From assembly GCA_965370555.1 (NCBI GenBank), contig CBDUVB010000081.1:1-5082 (forward strand): a stretch of 5,082 bases of DNA. The letters are read 5' to 3'. Both the position numbers and the translations under genes were made by a program. The DNA is from JAJOKK01 sp965370555. Its GTDB lineage: Bacteria; Bipolaricaulota; Bipolaricaulia; UBA7950; UBA9294. Shown here piece after piece: positions 4,660 to 5,082 of this stretch (the stretch's first letter is position 1; every line of letters begins with the position of its first letter). The notes beneath the pieces were generated by a model. The model searched no databases. It saw only the letters and a program-made list of their open reading frames with translations, and had not been told where the DNA came from.

Positions 4660-5082
4660 TTAGCCTCTGCTCACAATTCCAGTTCCGTACTGGGCGGAGA
4701 GGTGGTCGATGGTTCGATCGAGGGCGGTATCCTCCTCGTCGAATAGAGAAAGTTGACGGGCCGTCGCCTCGCTCAGTCGGCCGACTCCTACCCCAATGAG
4801 ACGCACCCCACGCCCCTCGAAGGACACGCACCTATTATGCAGGAGGTCAAGGGCGAACGCCTCGATCAGATGAGTGGAATCGGTACGTACCCCGAGGCTG
4901 ACCTGGCGGGTGACCGTCTGAAAATCGGGGAAACGAACCTTGATGCGCACCGTCTTGCCGAGCAGGTTCTCCCGGCGTAGTTGTGCGGCCACCTCGTGTG
5001 CCAGGCGCCGAATGACCCCTTCGATCTCCTCTATTTGGTGGATGTCCTGTGAAAAGGTTACCTCGCGTGAGATCGATTTCGC
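4660..5082 (-). CDS. dinB: DNA polymerase IV (DinB), C-terminal part; 5' end beyond the window
   Basis: This is the end of a Y-family translesion polymerase, which copies past damaged bases with low fidelity and binds the sliding clamp. The visible 140 residues start in K-S-I-S-R-E-V-T-F, the conserved entry to the little-finger domain. They continue through K-T-V-R-I-K-V-R-F-P-D-F (visible residues 43-54), R-Q-V-S-L (59-63) and R-L-I-G-V-G-V (94-100), all typical of DinB. Q-L-S-L-F (4741-4755) fits the beta-clamp-binding consensus QLxLF. The stop is TAA at 4660-4662, and about 25 residues follow the clamp motif. The palm and finger domains with the catalytic acidic residues lie off the right edge, so activity cannot be judged. 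The gene converges on rsmI across a repeat-rich spacer. Confidence 0.93.
   Translation of the reverse strand, partial: AKSISREVTFSQDIHQIEEIEGVIRRLAHEVAAQLRRENLLGKTVRIKVRFPDFQTVTRQVSLGVRTDSTHLIEAFALDLLHNRCVSFEGRGVRLIGVGVGRLSEATARQLSLFDEEDTALDRTIDHLSAQYGTGIVSRG

Noticed and set aside
4529..4831. A 100-codon minus-strand frame overlapping the end of dinB
   Set aside because: It overlaps the clamp-binding tail of dinB in another frame and runs into the repeat region; it has no family resemblance.

Overview
The window looks bacterial. It carries RsmI (a bacterial 16S rRNA methyltransferase), a DinB/Pol IV tail with a bacterial-type clamp-binding motif, and strong AGGAGG-type ribosome binding sites. 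It is moderately GC-rich, with more AT-rich leaders. The pairing of a TrpB2-type tryptophan synthase beta chain with an exported protein of duplicated PKD/Ig-like domains and a Cys/Pro linker reminds me of deep-branching anaerobic lineages such as Bipolaricaulota (Acetothermia). That is a weak guess from memory, not something the sequence proves.

Layout from left to right. (1) Positions 1-119 are the leader of trpB2. It holds an open frame that ends in tandem Trp codons and a stop, directly beside a pyrimidine-rich strand complementary to the trpB2 ribosome binding site. (2) trpB2 lies at 120-1433, plus strand. (3) A short convergent spacer, 1434-1534, has two strong inverted repeats. (4) An exported Cys-rich protein with two PKD-like domains lies at 1535-2575, minus strand. 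(5) A 260-base divergent intergenic region, 2576-2835, carries a likely minus-strand promoter and several small leader hairpins. (6) A tight plus-strand pair follows: a DJ-1/PfpI-family protein (2836-3345) and rsmI (3347-4180), one base apart. (7) A 479-base non-coding island, 4181-4659, has terminator-like hairpins next to rsmI and then a cluster of palindromes and apparent dispersed repeats. (8) The 3' part of dinB (DNA polymerase IV) lies on the minus strand at 4660-5082, with its 5' part beyond the right edge.

The most interesting signal is the trpB2 leader. The reading frame ending at 71 finishes W-W-C-F-S-F-stop, much like a classical trp leader peptide. Its Trp codons overlap or adjoin a strand (54-67) that can form 13 base pairs with the trpB2 Shine-Dalgarno region (106-118). 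A ribosome stalled for lack of charged tRNA-Trp would cover the anti-Shine-Dalgarno strand and free trpB2 for translation. This suggests translational, rather than terminator-based, attenuation of a stand-alone TrpB2. The start of the leader peptide is not in the window, so this remains a hypothesis. The other genes are housekeeping or accessory functions with no evident shared pathway.
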